A stretch of DNA of 64,000 nt from Flavobacteriaceae bacterium CRH (GTDB lineage Bacteria > Bacteroidota > Bacteroidia > Flavobacteriales > Flavobacteriaceae): NCBI GenBank assembly GCA_001507425.1, contig LMAJ01000027.1:1-64000 (forward strand). Direction: 5' to 3'. Below, piece after piece: positions 51,716 to 61,376 of this stretch (positions are counted from its first letter, which is position 1; every line of letters begins with the position of its first letter). The notes under the pieces are model-generated. The model did no database searches. It had not been told where the DNA came from and worked only from the letters and a program-made list of their open reading frames with translations. The position numbers and the translations under genes were made by a program.

Positions 51716-54460
51716 TTGAAATCGACACTTCTAAAATTATTTTTCTTCTTTTTCATAGCTTCTCAAATTCAGGCACAAGAATTACTTCCTTTCGTAGAAA
51801 ACTATAATAAATCAGATTATCAGGGAGATAATCAAATATGGAATGCGGCACAAGGAAATGATAAAGCCATGTATTTTGCCAATAACCATTACTTATTGCG
51901 ATATGACGGTGTTGTTTGGGAAAAATATTCTTTGCCGAATAAAACAATCATTCGTTCTATTTTAATTGAAGGAGATCGTATTTATTCCGGTTCTTATAAA
52001 GAATTTGGTTATTGGTACAGAGAAAATGGTAAAATGAAATATGTTTCGATTACCAAAAATCTTCGTTTGTTTGATGAAAAAGATAATGAAGAAATCTGGA
52101 AGATCTTCAGGTACAAAGGGTCTCTGTATTTTCAGTCTTTTAATGATGTTTTTATTTATGATGGAATGCATATTCAAAAAATCAAATTCCCATTTTTAAT
52201 ATCCTATTGTTTTGTAGTCGAAAAAAACCTTTATGTAGCTTCTGTCAATAAAGGTCTTTTTAAAATGAATGGCTCAAGAATTTCAAATCCAAAGGGTTGG
52301 AATGTTCTTAAGAATACTGTTGTTCACGCTATCGAAAAATACCAAGGAACGACATATATATTTACTCAAAAAAAAGGAATTTTTATTGTTGAAAAATCTG
52401 GTTTAAAACCCTGGAATAATCCATTAAACGAAACATTAAAAGCAAACGGAATTAATGTCGCAAAGTTTATTAAAAATAATAAACTAGTTGTAGGAACAGG
52501 AAATAAAGGCGTATATATTTATGATTTTAATACACAGACATACAAGAATATAGATCGAAATAATGTCCTGATGAACAATTCGGTTTTATGTATTGGTTTT
52601 GATAAGGAAGAAGATTTATGGCTTGGTCTGGATAACGGAATTGCTCATGTTGAAGTAAATTCTCCAATTTCATTTTTTTACGATAATTCCGGAATTCTAG
52701 GTTCTGTTTATTCTGTTGCCACAATAAATAATGGATATTTAATAGCATCCAATCACGGAATTTTTGAATTTAATTCAGGTAATTTTAAAATGTTGCCCAA
52801 TACTCAAGGACAGGGCTGGAATATTACTAAAATTGGCAGCAAATATATTATAGGCCATAATGACGGAACTTTTTGTTATGAAAATGGCTCACTGACTAAA
52901 ACTAATAACGTAAGCGGCGGTTGGAATTTGTCTAAAAGTATGATTAACGATACTTATTTTCAGTCTACTTATAGCGGAATTTTAGTCTATAATGATGCTT
53001 CAAAACTTACAGAAAATAAGTTCATTAAAGATCTTTCGAAACCTATAAAATACGTAGCTCAAAATAAAAAAAATGAAATATGGGCAGCAGATAATTATCG
53101 CGGATTGTATAGAGTTCAATTTGACGATAATTATAAAACAAAGAAAATAGAAAATATTACGCAGCAAAGTAAAATTAAAAACGATTTTGGTGTTAAGATT
53201 TTTGAGTTTAGAGACGAAATACTTTTCCTTATTAATAACGTTTGGTACACCTTTAATTCCATTTCAAATAAATTAGAAGAAAATGAACTCTTCAATACTA
53301 ATTTTAAGAATATTTCTGATGTTGTAGCCATAGATAAGGATCATTTTATTGTGCTTCAGGAAAATATCTTATATCATATATATGCAAATGGTAACAAATT
53401 TGTCTGGAATATGATTCAGGAAAAATATTATAAAGGAAAATTAATTAATGAAAATTTAAGAATTTTTAGAAGTCAAAACCATTATTTAATGAATCTTGAC
53501 GATGGGTTTATTTCCCTTCAGTTAGGATATCAAAATAAACAAAATAAAGGAGTTAAAGTTGAAGCTTATAACAATGACGAACTTTTGCCCAATGACAGTA
53601 AAATAAAACATAATACAGAATTAAGAATAAACGTAATATCAGGAATTTACGGGGCCGGTAAACCCAATTTATTTTATCAGATTAATAAAGGAAGAAACTA
53701 CATCCCGATCTCAAATGGAGCAATAGTTTTAAATAATTTAAGCAGTGGTTCGCATTCAGTTGTGATTTTTAAGCACGATGGTGCAAATTATGACAAAGTT
53801 TCAGGCTTTGATTTTAGAGTTGCCCAGCCTTGGTATTTTTCTTTTTGGATGATTTTGCTTTACTTATTTGTAATTGGGGCAGTGTTGTTTTTGTATTATA
53901 AGTGGAACAAACTGCGTTACACACAAAAATTAAAACTGCAGGCCGAAGAATTAAAACATCAGAGAGAAATCCTTGAAATGGAATTAAAAGCTGAAAACGA
54001 ATTAAACATTCAGGAATATGAAAAACATATTCTGGAACTTGAATTGCAAACTAAATCATCAGAAGTTGCCGGGAAATCATTATCTATTGCCAAGCAAAGT
54101 GAAATGATTGATAATATACAAAACATCCTTGATTCTGAAAAAGATTTTAATAAACTGAAAAGTGAAATTAAAAAAGCAATAAAAATAAATGAAGTAAATA
54201 AACACGAATGGGAGATTTTTGAAACCAATTTAAATCAAATCCATAATGAGTTTATTATAAACCTTTCCAAGAAATTTCCAAATCTAACTCCAAAAGATAT
54301 AAAGCTCTGTGTTTACCTTAAAATGAACCTTTCTTCTAAAGAAATTGCACCAATGATGAACATATCATTTAGAGGTGTAGAGTTGCACAGATATCGCCTA
54401 AGAAAGAAATTAGGCCTCGCACAGGAAGAAAACCTGTCGAAGTTTTTATTGAGTCTGTAA
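51716..54460 (+). CDS. Membrane-spanning PUL regulator (propeller, triple-tyrosine, HTH)
   Basis: No ATG gives a sensible N-terminus. A TTG at 51716 yields MKSTLLKLFFFFFIASQIQA, a good signal peptide, and a 914-residue protein. A beta-propeller sensor (about 25-600) and a triple-tyrosine-like domain (about 610-695) lie outside. One membrane helix follows (about 703-728, WYFSFWMILLYLFVIGAVLF), then a coiled coil (about 740-815) and a LuxR-type HTH (about 857-905, LTPKDIKLCVYLKMNLSSKE). There is no kinase or receiver, so it would sense sugar outside and bind DNA directly. It lies just upstream of susC and probably controls it. Confidence 0.82.
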   Translation: MKSTLLKLFFFFFIASQIQAQELLPFVENYNKSDYQGDNQIWNAAQGNDKAMYFANNHYLLRYDGVVWEKYSLPNKTIIRSILIEGDRIYSGSYKEFGYWYRENGKMKYVSITKNLRLFDEKDNEEIWKIFRYKGSLYFQSFNDVFIYDGMHIQKIKFPFLISYCFVVEKNLYVASVNKGLFKMNGSRISNPKGWNVLKNTVVHAIEKYQGTTYIFTQKKGIFIVEKSGLKPWNNPLNETLKANGINVAKFIKNNKLVVGTGNKGVYIYDFNTQTYKNIDRNNVLMNNSVLCIGFDKEEDLWLGLDNGIAHVEVNSPISFFYDNSGILGSVYSVATINNGYLIASNHGIFEFNSGNFKMLPNTQGQGWNITKIGSKYIIGHNDGTFCYENGSLTKTNNVSGGWNLSKSMINDTYFQSTYSGILVYNDASKLTENKFIKDLSKPIKYVAQNKKNEIWAADNYRGLYRVQFDDNYKTKKIENITQQSKIKNDFGVKIFEFRDEILFLINNVWYTFNSISNKLEENELFNTNFKNISDVVAIDKDHFIVLQENILYHIYANGNKFVWNMIQEKYYKGKLINENLRIFRSQNHYLMNLDDGFISLQLGYQNKQNKGVKVEAYNNDELLPNDSKIKHNTELRINVISGIYGAGKPNLFYQINKGRNYIPISNGAIVLNNLSSGSHSVVIFKHDGANYDKVSGFDFRVAQPWYFSFWMILLYLFVIGAVLFLYYKWNKLRYTQKLKLQAEELKHQREILEMELKAENELNIQEYEKHILELELQTKSSEVAGKSLSIAKQSEMIDNIQNILDSEKDFNKLKSEIKKAIKINEVNKHEWEIFETNLNQIHNEFIINLSKKFPNLTPKDIKLCVYLKMNLSSKEIAPMMNISFRGVELHRYRLRKKLGLAQEENLSKFLLSL

Positions 54461-54704
54461 GATTCGTACTTAATTTTTACATAATTTATATTTTTACACG
54501 CCATTTTTTATATAATTCCAATACATCATTACTACATCATAACATAATGTTAAGGAATTAAAATTAACATTTAAATAATTGATTATCATTGAAATATGAT
54601 AATATTTTAACATAATGATGTAGCTGTGTAGTAGTGCCGTTTGATGTACTACAACGTTGTAATTGTTTAATTTGGCTCTACTAACTTAAACGATTACGAA
54701 CTGT
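54461..54704 (+). promoter_or_regulatory. Upstream region of susC with ATGATGTAG-type repeats
   Basis: CTACATCAT (54532-54540) is mirrored by ATGATGTAG at 54615-54623. GTAGTAG...GTACTAC words around 54630-54652 form a second imperfect palindrome. These are candidate sites for the adjacent HTH regulator. No clean TAnnTTTG box is seen. The gap has no gene. Confidence 0.4.
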
Positions 54705-57700
54705 ATGAAAAATTTTATTTTTAGCTTTTTAGCGCTCTTATTGCTTCCAGCATATATGTCTGGGCAAACGCAAGCAATTAAAGGAAAAGTAGTAGACAGT
54801 AGCGGAATGGGAGTTCCCGGAGCAGTTATTAGTGCTTCAAATTCCAAAGCTACCGCTGATGCTGATTTCGACGGAAATTTTACCATAAACGCCAAAGAAG
54901 GTGAGATAATAAAAGTCTCAATGCTTGGTTTTGATGCTGTCTCTGTGCCTGCAACGGCAGCTCCAATGACAATTACACTAAAAGAAGCAGGTGATACTGC
55001 CTTAAAAGAAGTAGTTGTAATTGGTTACGGTACGAGAAAGAAAATTGATAATACTTCGGCTATTACCTCATTAAAAGCAGAAGATGTTAGTAGAACAAAG
55101 GTCCTAAATGCTTCTCAGGCTATTCAGGGTAAAGCTGCCGGGGTTCAGGTAACTTCTTCAGATGCTCCGGGAAGTACACCTTCTGTAGTTATTCGTGGTT
55201 TAGGTACTGCATTAGGAGGAAGAAATCCTTTATATATTGTTGATGGTATGCCAACAGAAAACATCAATAATATCAATACAAATGATATTACCTCTTATGA
55301 AATTCTAAAAGATGCTTCATCTCTTGCTATTTATGGTACCAGAGCAGCAAACGGAGTTATCATTATTACTACTAAAAAAGGTAAAGGAGACAAGATTTCT
55401 GTAGAAATTGAAAGCTTTGGTGGGGTAAGAACACCACTTAAGAAAGTAAAAATGGCAGATGCTAATCAATACGCAAGCTATTCTAATGCTTCTTTAGGAA
55501 CAAACAGATTCTCTAAAAATCAGCCTGTTAATACAAATTGGTTTGATGAAATTACAAGAACTGGAACTTATACTCAAAATAATATTTCTATTTCTGGAGC
55601 TTCAGAAAATGTAAAATACTTTTTTAGTGCAGGTAACTATCAGGAAAAAGGGATTCTTAATGGCTTAGATTACGGCCGTACAAGTTTTAGAAATAATAAT
55701 GAATTTAAACTTTCTAAAAAAATAACTTTAAATCAAAACTTCAGTTTTACATCGGCTAATTCTACACCAAAACCGCTAAGCGCATTTACAAATGCATACA
55801 AACAGTCATCAATTGTACCTGTTCGTTTTGCAAATGGTCAATATGGGGCACCTTTTGCAGATGCAAGCGGAGTGGCAAGCCCAACAGGTACTTCATTTAA
55901 TAATGTTGGTAATCCTGTAGCACAATTAGATTTTTATAATGAAGAACAAAGAAGCATTACACTTCAAGGTGGCTTGAAACTGGATTATGAAATCTTAGAT
56001 GGTTTAAAGTTTACTTCACAATTTAATGGTGAATACTATACCTGGAAAAATTATAATTTTGAGGATACTAAAAATGCTTGGTTAGCAGCTAATCCAACTC
56101 GTAAAGATGCCGATTATTCAAGTACTGACCCTATCAATTTATTAACTAGAGGTAGAGAGCAGTATTTTAATTGGAACCTGTCTAACTATTTGACTTATAA
56201 TAAAGTATTTGCTAAAATTCACGATGTTGAATTAACAGCAGGTATCGAAACTTCTGTAAAAGGTTCGAGAGAAAAATTAGTAATTACCAGAAAAAATGTA
56301 AGTCCTGATTCTAACTATTGGTCTTTATATAATGCAACAGATGCAAAAGGTGTAGATTACTCAGGTACTGTTACAAATTTACAAGATATTGTATTCAATG
56401 AGAGTAAATTAGCTTCTTATTTTGGACGTTTCCAATACAAATTAATGGACAGATACTTAGTAACCGGAACTATTAGACGTGACGGATCTTCAAACTTCGC
56501 AAAAGATTACCGTTGGGGAACTTTCCCATCTGTAGGTCTTGGTTGGATTATGACTAAAGAAAGTTTCTTGTCAGATATTAAAGGAGTTAATTTAATCAAA
56601 TTAAGAGGAAGCTGGGGTAAATTGGGTAACCAAAATGTGCCATTAAACAGTCAAAGTTATAACTCTGGATTAAACAGTTATTTAGGAGGTTCAATTTTAT
56701 ATGAAGGAACAAGTATCACTTCTCAAATCGACCCTACTTTAACATGGGAAATTACCGAAGAAGCTTCTGCAGGTATAGATTTCGAATTTTTAGACAGCAG
56801 ATTGAAAGGATCATTTGATGTTTATAACAAAAACACAGATAACGTAATTTTATATGTAAAACCTTATCCAACTTCAGGAATTACAACGGCTTCTCCTTCT
56901 CATGTGGGTGAAGTTTCAAACAAAGGTTATGAAATTGCTTTACGTTGGGATGATAAAATTAATGACAATCTAAGCTACTGGGTTGGAGGTAACTTTTCTC
57001 ACAACAAAAATGAGCTTACAGGTTTAAAAGATGTTTCATTATCTCAGGTTATTGGAGGTAATTTAGGAAATGGTCAAGATACTAAATTGTTATACAACAA
57101 CTCAATTGGCCAGCCATTAGGTAGTTTCTATCTTTATGAATATGCAGGTGTAGATCCGGCAAATGGAAATATGCTTTATTATAATGCTGCTGGTACAAAA
57201 GTAACTCAAGATCTTTTATCTGCAACAACTGATAAAAAATATGTAGGTTCAATTTTACCAAAAGCTAATTACGGAGTCTCTTTAGGACTTGTTTACAAAA
57301 ACATTGATCTTTCAGTTGACGGATATGGAACTGGTGGTGCAAAAGTATATAATGGTAAAAAAGCTCAGCGTTTTGGAGGTGAAAACATTGAAGCTTCTAT
57401 GACAAATGATTATTGGACTCCAACAAACACAACGTCTCAGAATCCAGCGCCATTTAATATTGTTCCTGTTGCTTCAACTTATTATATGGAATCTGCAGAT
57501 TTCTTTAGAATCAACAATATTACTTTAGGTTACAAACTTCCTCTTAAAGAAGATCAATTTATTAGTTCTTGCAGAATTTATCTTAATGCAATCAACCCGT
57601 TTATTACACAGAAATATTCTGGTTTTTCTCCTGAGTTAAATGGAGATGGTAATCCTTATGGAACACAAGGTGTTGAATTGGATGCTTACCCAACATTAAG

Positions 57701-57734
57701 ATCATTTGTAATTGGTGCTAATTTAAAATTTTAA
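54705..57734 (+). CDS. susC: SusC/RagA-family TonB-linked outer-membrane transporter
   Basis: The 1009-residue protein has a signal peptide (about 1-20), a carboxypeptidase-regulatory-like domain (about 24-98, IKGKVVDSSGMGVPGAVIS), a TonB plug (about 110-225, VVVIGYGTRKK and VVIRGLGTALGGRNPLYIVDG) and a 22-strand barrel ending in FVIGANLKF. It imports oligosaccharide with TonB energy. SusD follows after 4 bp, the usual pair. The glycan is inferred from the GH144 and GH3 genes downstream to be a beta-1,2-glucan. No defect is seen. Confidence 0.96.
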   Translation: MKNFIFSFLALLLLPAYMSGQTQAIKGKVVDSSGMGVPGAVISASNSKATADADFDGNFTINAKEGEIIKVSMLGFDAVSVPATAAPMTITLKEAGDTALKEVVVIGYGTRKKIDNTSAITSLKAEDVSRTKVLNASQAIQGKAAGVQVTSSDAPGSTPSVVIRGLGTALGGRNPLYIVDGMPTENINNINTNDITSYEILKDASSLAIYGTRAANGVIIITTKKGKGDKISVEIESFGGVRTPLKKVKMADANQYASYSNASLGTNRFSKNQPVNTNWFDEITRTGTYTQNNISISGASENVKYFFSAGNYQEKGILNGLDYGRTSFRNNNEFKLSKKITLNQNFSFTSANSTPKPLSAFTNAYKQSSIVPVRFANGQYGAPFADASGVASPTGTSFNNVGNPVAQLDFYNEEQRSITLQGGLKLDYEILDGLKFTSQFNGEYYTWKNYNFEDTKNAWLAANPTRKDADYSSTDPINLLTRGREQYFNWNLSNYLTYNKVFAKIHDVELTAGIETSVKGSREKLVITRKNVSPDSNYWSLYNATDAKGVDYSGTVTNLQDIVFNESKLASYFGRFQYKLMDRYLVTGTIRRDGSSNFAKDYRWGTFPSVGLGWIMTKESFLSDIKGVNLIKLRGSWGKLGNQNVPLNSQSYNSGLNSYLGGSILYEGTSITSQIDPTLTWEITEEASAGIDFEFLDSRLKGSFDVYNKNTDNVILYVKPYPTSGITTASPSHVGEVSNKGYEIALRWDDKINDNLSYWVGGNFSHNKNELTGLKDVSLSQVIGGNLGNGQDTKLLYNNSIGQPLGSFYLYEYAGVDPANGNMLYYNAAGTKVTQDLLSATTDKKYVGSILPKANYGVSLGLVYKNIDLSVDGYGTGGAKVYNGKKAQRFGGENIEASMTNDYWTPTNTTSQNPAPFNIVPVASTYYMESADFFRINNITLGYKLPLKEDQFISSCRIYLNAINPFITQKYSGFSPELNGDGNPYGTQGVELDAYPTLRSFVIGANLKF

Positions 57735-57738
57735 TATT

Positions 57739-59202
57739 ATGAAAAAGATATATATATCAATCTTCGTGTTATCGGCATTCACTTTTACAGGATGTGCTGA
57801 TGATTACCTGGATGTTAAACAAACTGAAACAATTTCTACAGATGATATCGAATTGTTTAACAATGACAGCGGAGCAAAAACATTTGTTGCTTCAATCTAC
57901 AGTAAATTTTTAGACTGGGATATGAGTTCATTTGGATGGATTGGATTAGCAAGTATTACATCTGATGATGCTGATAAAGGTTCAACTCCAAGTGACACGG
58001 GTACTGACAAAGATGTTTTGGACGCCTTAACTTATAATGCATCAAACCCGTCTGCTGAAAGTACTTTTAATGCCAACTATGACGGAATTAACAGATGTAA
58101 CCAAGCATTGGAGATCCTGCCAAAATTAGACAAAGCTGATCCTGCATTAAGAGAAAGATTAATGGCTGAGGCAAAATTTTTAAGAGCTTTCATGTACTTT
58201 ACTTTGGTAAAATGTTATGGAGGAGTTCCTATTGTAGATCACGTATCAAAAATTCCATTATCAGCAGAAGACAAAGCAATGCAGTTAACTCGTAAAACAG
58301 CTGCTGAAGTTTATGCTTTTATTGAAAAAGATTTAACTGAGGCTGCGGGAGTTTTACCAAATAAATCTCAATATGCTGATGCTGAAAAAGCAAGAGCTTC
58401 AAAAGGAGCTGCCTATGCTTTATTAGCAAAAGTAAGTTTATATCAGAAAAAATGGCAAAATGTTGTTGACAACTGTAATCTGGTAACCGGATATATTATT
58501 TCTCCGGATTATGCTAAAATGTTCAGACTAGAAGGAGAAAATGATGGAGAATCTATTTTTGAAATAAACGGTAATGGGGCAGTACCAGCTCGTGGAATTC
58601 AAGGATATTCTAACGTTCAAGGTGTTCGTGATGCATGGGGATGGGGATTCAATCAGCCGTCTCAAAGTTTAGTTGATGCTTATGAAACTGGAGATGTTAG
58701 AAAAGATGCAACGATTATTTTTAGAGGTACAACTTTATATGATGGAAGAGTAATTCCTGTACTAAGTGAAGACGATCCTAATCCGAGATATAATTTTAAA
58801 ACTTATTCTTCAGCATATACAAGTGCTTGGGATACAGATGCTAATATTAAATATATAAGATACGGTGAAGTATTATTAATGAAAGCCGAAGCTTTAAATG
58901 AATTAGGACAAACTTCAGAAGCAATACCATTATTAAACACAATCAGACACAGAGCCGGTTTAGGTGATACTCCTGCAACTTCTCAGGCAGCCGTTAGAAC
59001 GGCAATCTGGAAAGAAAGAAGAGTTGAATTAGCTTTTGAATTTGACAGATTCTTCGACTTAGTTAGAACCGGTCAGGCAAAAGATGCTTTTGAGATAGAT
59101 GGAAAAGTATTTACAGAAGGTAAGAACGAATTGTTCCCAATTCCGGCATCATTCCTTTTAATAGCAGAAGGGATGTCTTCTCAAAACCCTGGTTATAATT
59201 AA
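57739..59202 (+). CDS. susD: SusD/RagB-family nutrient-binding lipoprotein
   Basis: The 487-residue surface lipoprotein (lipobox TFTGC, Cys19, then ADDYLDVKQT) has the TPR-rich SusD N-terminal half and a C-terminal RagB/SusD domain. Recognisable pieces are AEAKFLRAFMYFTLVKCYGGVPI near 145-167 and RRVELAFEFDRFFDLVRTG near 430-448. It lids the SusC channel and binds glycan. It begins 4 bp after susC, and a hairpin separates it from the glucanase gene. Confidence 0.96.
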   Translation: MKKIYISIFVLSAFTFTGCADDYLDVKQTETISTDDIELFNNDSGAKTFVASIYSKFLDWDMSSFGWIGLASITSDDADKGSTPSDTGTDKDVLDALTYNASNPSAESTFNANYDGINRCNQALEILPKLDKADPALRERLMAEAKFLRAFMYFTLVKCYGGVPIVDHVSKIPLSAEDKAMQLTRKTAAEVYAFIEKDLTEAAGVLPNKSQYADAEKARASKGAAYALLAKVSLYQKKWQNVVDNCNLVTGYIISPDYAKMFRLEGENDGESIFEINGNGAVPARGIQGYSNVQGVRDAWGWGFNQPSQSLVDAYETGDVRKDATIIFRGTTLYDGRVIPVLSEDDPNPRYNFKTYSSAYTSAWDTDANIKYIRYGEVLLMKAEALNELGQTSEAIPLLNTIRHRAGLGDTPATSQAAVRTAIWKERRVELAFEFDRFFDLVRTGQAKDAFEIDGKVFTEGKNELFPIPASFLLIAEGMSSQNPGYN

Positions 59203-59214
59203 TTTATTCTTATT

Positions 59215-59247
59215 ATCACTTCCTTCTGGTTTTTAGGAGGAAGTGAT
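59215..59247 (+). other. Intercistronic hairpin between susD and the glucanase gene
   Basis: ATCACTTCCT (59215-59224) pairs with its complement at 59238-59247 around a 13-base loop. No strong T run follows, so partial termination or mRNA processing that sets SusCD above the enzymes is more likely than full termination. Confidence 0.5.
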
Positions 59248-59274
59248 TATTTATCAAATATTAAAATTTTTAAA

Positions 59275-60651
59275 ATGGTTAGAATTTCAGTTTTATTATT
59301 AGTTTTTAGCTTTTTTGGTTGTGGATCAAATTCCGAAAAATCAAAAGAAAATGAAGGAGAAAATATTGCAACTGTAAAATTAACAGATGAACAACTTTTA
59401 GAAACGGTTCAAAAACAAACGTTTAAATATTTTTGGGATTATGCTGAACCAAATTCCGGGTTAGCCAGAGAACGTTACCATCCTGATGGAATGTATCCTG
59501 AAAATGATTCGAATATTGTTACAACGGGTGGTTCTGGTTTTGGATTAATGGCGATTGTTTCGGGAATGTCTCAAGGTTATGTTTCTAAAGAACAAGGCGT
59601 TGAAAGATTAAACAAAATTGCAGATTTTTTAGGCAAAGCCGATCGTTTTCACGGAGCATGGTCGCATTGGATAGACGGAAATACCGGAAAAGTAAAACCT
59701 TTTGGAACCAAGGATAATGGTGGAGATTTAGTCGAAACTTCATTTTTGGTTGCAGGGATGATTACTGTTCGCGAATATCTGAAAGAAGGCTCTGAAAAAG
59801 AAAAAGCCGTAGCTCAAAAATATGACGCACTTTGGAAAGGCGTAGAGTGGAATTGGTACACCAACAATAAAAATGTACTCTATTGGCACTGGTCGCCAAC
59901 TTATGATTGGCAAATGAATTTTCCACTACAAGGATATAACGAATGTTTGATTACTTATGTAATGGCAGCATCTTCGCCAACACATACAATAGATCCAAAA
60001 GTTTATCACGAAGGCTGGGCGAGAAGCGGAGATATTGTTTCAGCTGATAAAAAATATAACATTCCATTAATTTTAAAACACAATGGAGCAGCAGAATTTG
60101 GCGGGCCATTATTCTGGGCGCATTATTCTTATGTTGGTTTAGATCCAAATAAATTAAGCGATAAATATGCTAATTATTGGGATTTGAACGTAAATCAAAC
60201 TAAAATCAATTATGAATATTGTGTTGAAAATCCAAAGAAAGTTAAAGGTTACGGACCTGATTATTGGGGTTTAACTGCTTCATACTCAAGAAATGCTGAC
60301 GGATCAATTGGATACAATGCACACATGCCAAGTAACGATCAGGAAGTAATTTCTCCAACAGCGGCTATAAGTTCAATTGTTTACACGCCAAAAGAATCGA
60401 TGGCCGTAATACGAAATCTATACGAAAATCATAAAGAACAAACTTGGGGAAATGCAGGTTTTTATGACGCACTTAGTTTGGGAAATAATAATTGGGTTGC
60501 AAAACGCTACTTAGCAATTGATCAGGGACCAGAAGTAGTTATGATCGAAAATTACAGAACCGGTTTATTATGGAAATTATTCATGAACGCCCCGGAAGTA
60601 AAACAAGGATTAACAAAACTTGGTTTCCATTCTGAAAAATATGGAATCTAA
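59275..60651 (+). CDS. GH144-type endo-beta-1,2-glucanase lipoprotein
   Basis: The 458-residue lipoprotein (lipobox FFGC, Cys16) matches the family often labelled glucoamylase-like, which includes GH144 endo-beta-1,2-glucanases. Signs are TFKYFWDYAEPNSGLARER (about 46-64), VTTGGSGFGLMAI, KDNGGDLVETSFL, LYWHWSPTYDWQMNFPLQG and YGPDYWGLTASYS, an (alpha/alpha)6-barrel pattern. It would cut beta-1,2-glucan to sophoro-oligosaccharides at the surface or in the periplasm. The linkage call rests on family resemblance and the GH3 gene nearby. GH144 membership needs a profile search. Confidence 0.82.
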   Translation: MVRISVLLLVFSFFGCGSNSEKSKENEGENIATVKLTDEQLLETVQKQTFKYFWDYAEPNSGLARERYHPDGMYPENDSNIVTTGGSGFGLMAIVSGMSQGYVSKEQGVERLNKIADFLGKADRFHGAWSHWIDGNTGKVKPFGTKDNGGDLVETSFLVAGMITVREYLKEGSEKEKAVAQKYDALWKGVEWNWYTNNKNVLYWHWSPTYDWQMNFPLQGYNECLITYVMAASSPTHTIDPKVYHEGWARSGDIVSADKKYNIPLILKHNGAAEFGGPLFWAHYSYVGLDPNKLSDKYANYWDLNVNQTKINYEYCVENPKKVKGYGPDYWGLTASYSRNADGSIGYNAHMPSNDQEVISPTAAISSIVYTPKESMAVIRNLYENHKEQTWGNAGFYDALSLGNNNWVAKRYLAIDQGPEVVMIENYRTGLLWKLFMNAPEVKQGLTKLGFHSEKYGI

Positions 60652-60652
60652 C

Positions 60653-61366
60653 ATGAAGTACAAATTAGTATTAATAGTTCTTTTATTTTCTGTATTTGGT
60701 TTTGCACAAAAAGACACAAATGGAAAATTAAAAACAGTTGTTGTAACCAAGTATGAACTAGGTTACGTTTTGCACAAACCATCCAATACAAAAGATAAAA
60801 AGCCACTAATAGTTTTTATTTCGGGTGATGGAGAAAAAGGAACAGACCTTGAAAAAGTAAAAATTCATGGACCATTAAAGTATTTAAAAACACATGAATT
60901 AGATGCTTATGTCGTTGCACCACAATGCAAAGAAGATGAAAACTGGAATATTGAATCTATTTATGAATTGATTTTAAAAATTCAAAAAGAGAACAAAATA
61001 GATCCGGACAGAATATATGTTACAGGCTTGAGTTCCGGAGGTTGGGCAGCGTGGAATTTAGCACTTTCATATCCGGACAAATTTGCGGCAATTGTACCAA
61101 TTTCTGGTTTTGTTGATTTAATTGAGTTAGAAAGTGCCTGTAAGATTGCTCAAATACCAACCAGGATTTTTCACGGATTATTAGATGATGTCGTAAAAGT
61201 AGATTACGCAATAACCATTTACAAAGAATTAAAAAAATGCAACGCCCCAGATGTTAAGCTAACCATTTTTGATGATGCAGGTCACGATAGCTGGACAAGA
61301 GTTTACGACAATCCTGAAATTTACGATTGGATGTTGAAACAGATTAAAAAAAATACAAACAAATAA
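60653..61366 (+). CDS. Exported serine hydrolase (dienelactone/PHB-depolymerase-like)
   Basis: The start at 60653 gives MKYKLVLIVLLFSVFGFAQ, a signal peptide, one base after the glucanase stop; ATGs at 60620 and 60641 would extend into that gene. The 237-residue alpha/beta hydrolase has nucleophile Ser128 in GLSSGGWAAW, an acid in GLLDD (about 178-179) and His211 in DDAGHDSW. Such proteins in PULs are often esterases that remove acyl groups from the glycan, for example succinyl or acetyl groups on bacterial beta-1,2-glucans. That role is inference. Confidence 0.85.
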   Translation: MKYKLVLIVLLFSVFGFAQKDTNGKLKTVVVTKYELGYVLHKPSNTKDKKPLIVFISGDGEKGTDLEKVKIHGPLKYLKTHELDAYVVAPQCKEDENWNIESIYELILKIQKENKIDPDRIYVTGLSSGGWAAWNLALSYPDKFAAIVPISGFVDLIELESACKIAQIPTRIFHGLLDDVVKVDYAITIYKELKKCNAPDVKLTIFDDAGHDSWTRVYDNPEIYDWMLKQIKKNTNK

Positions 61367-61376
61367 AAACGATAGA

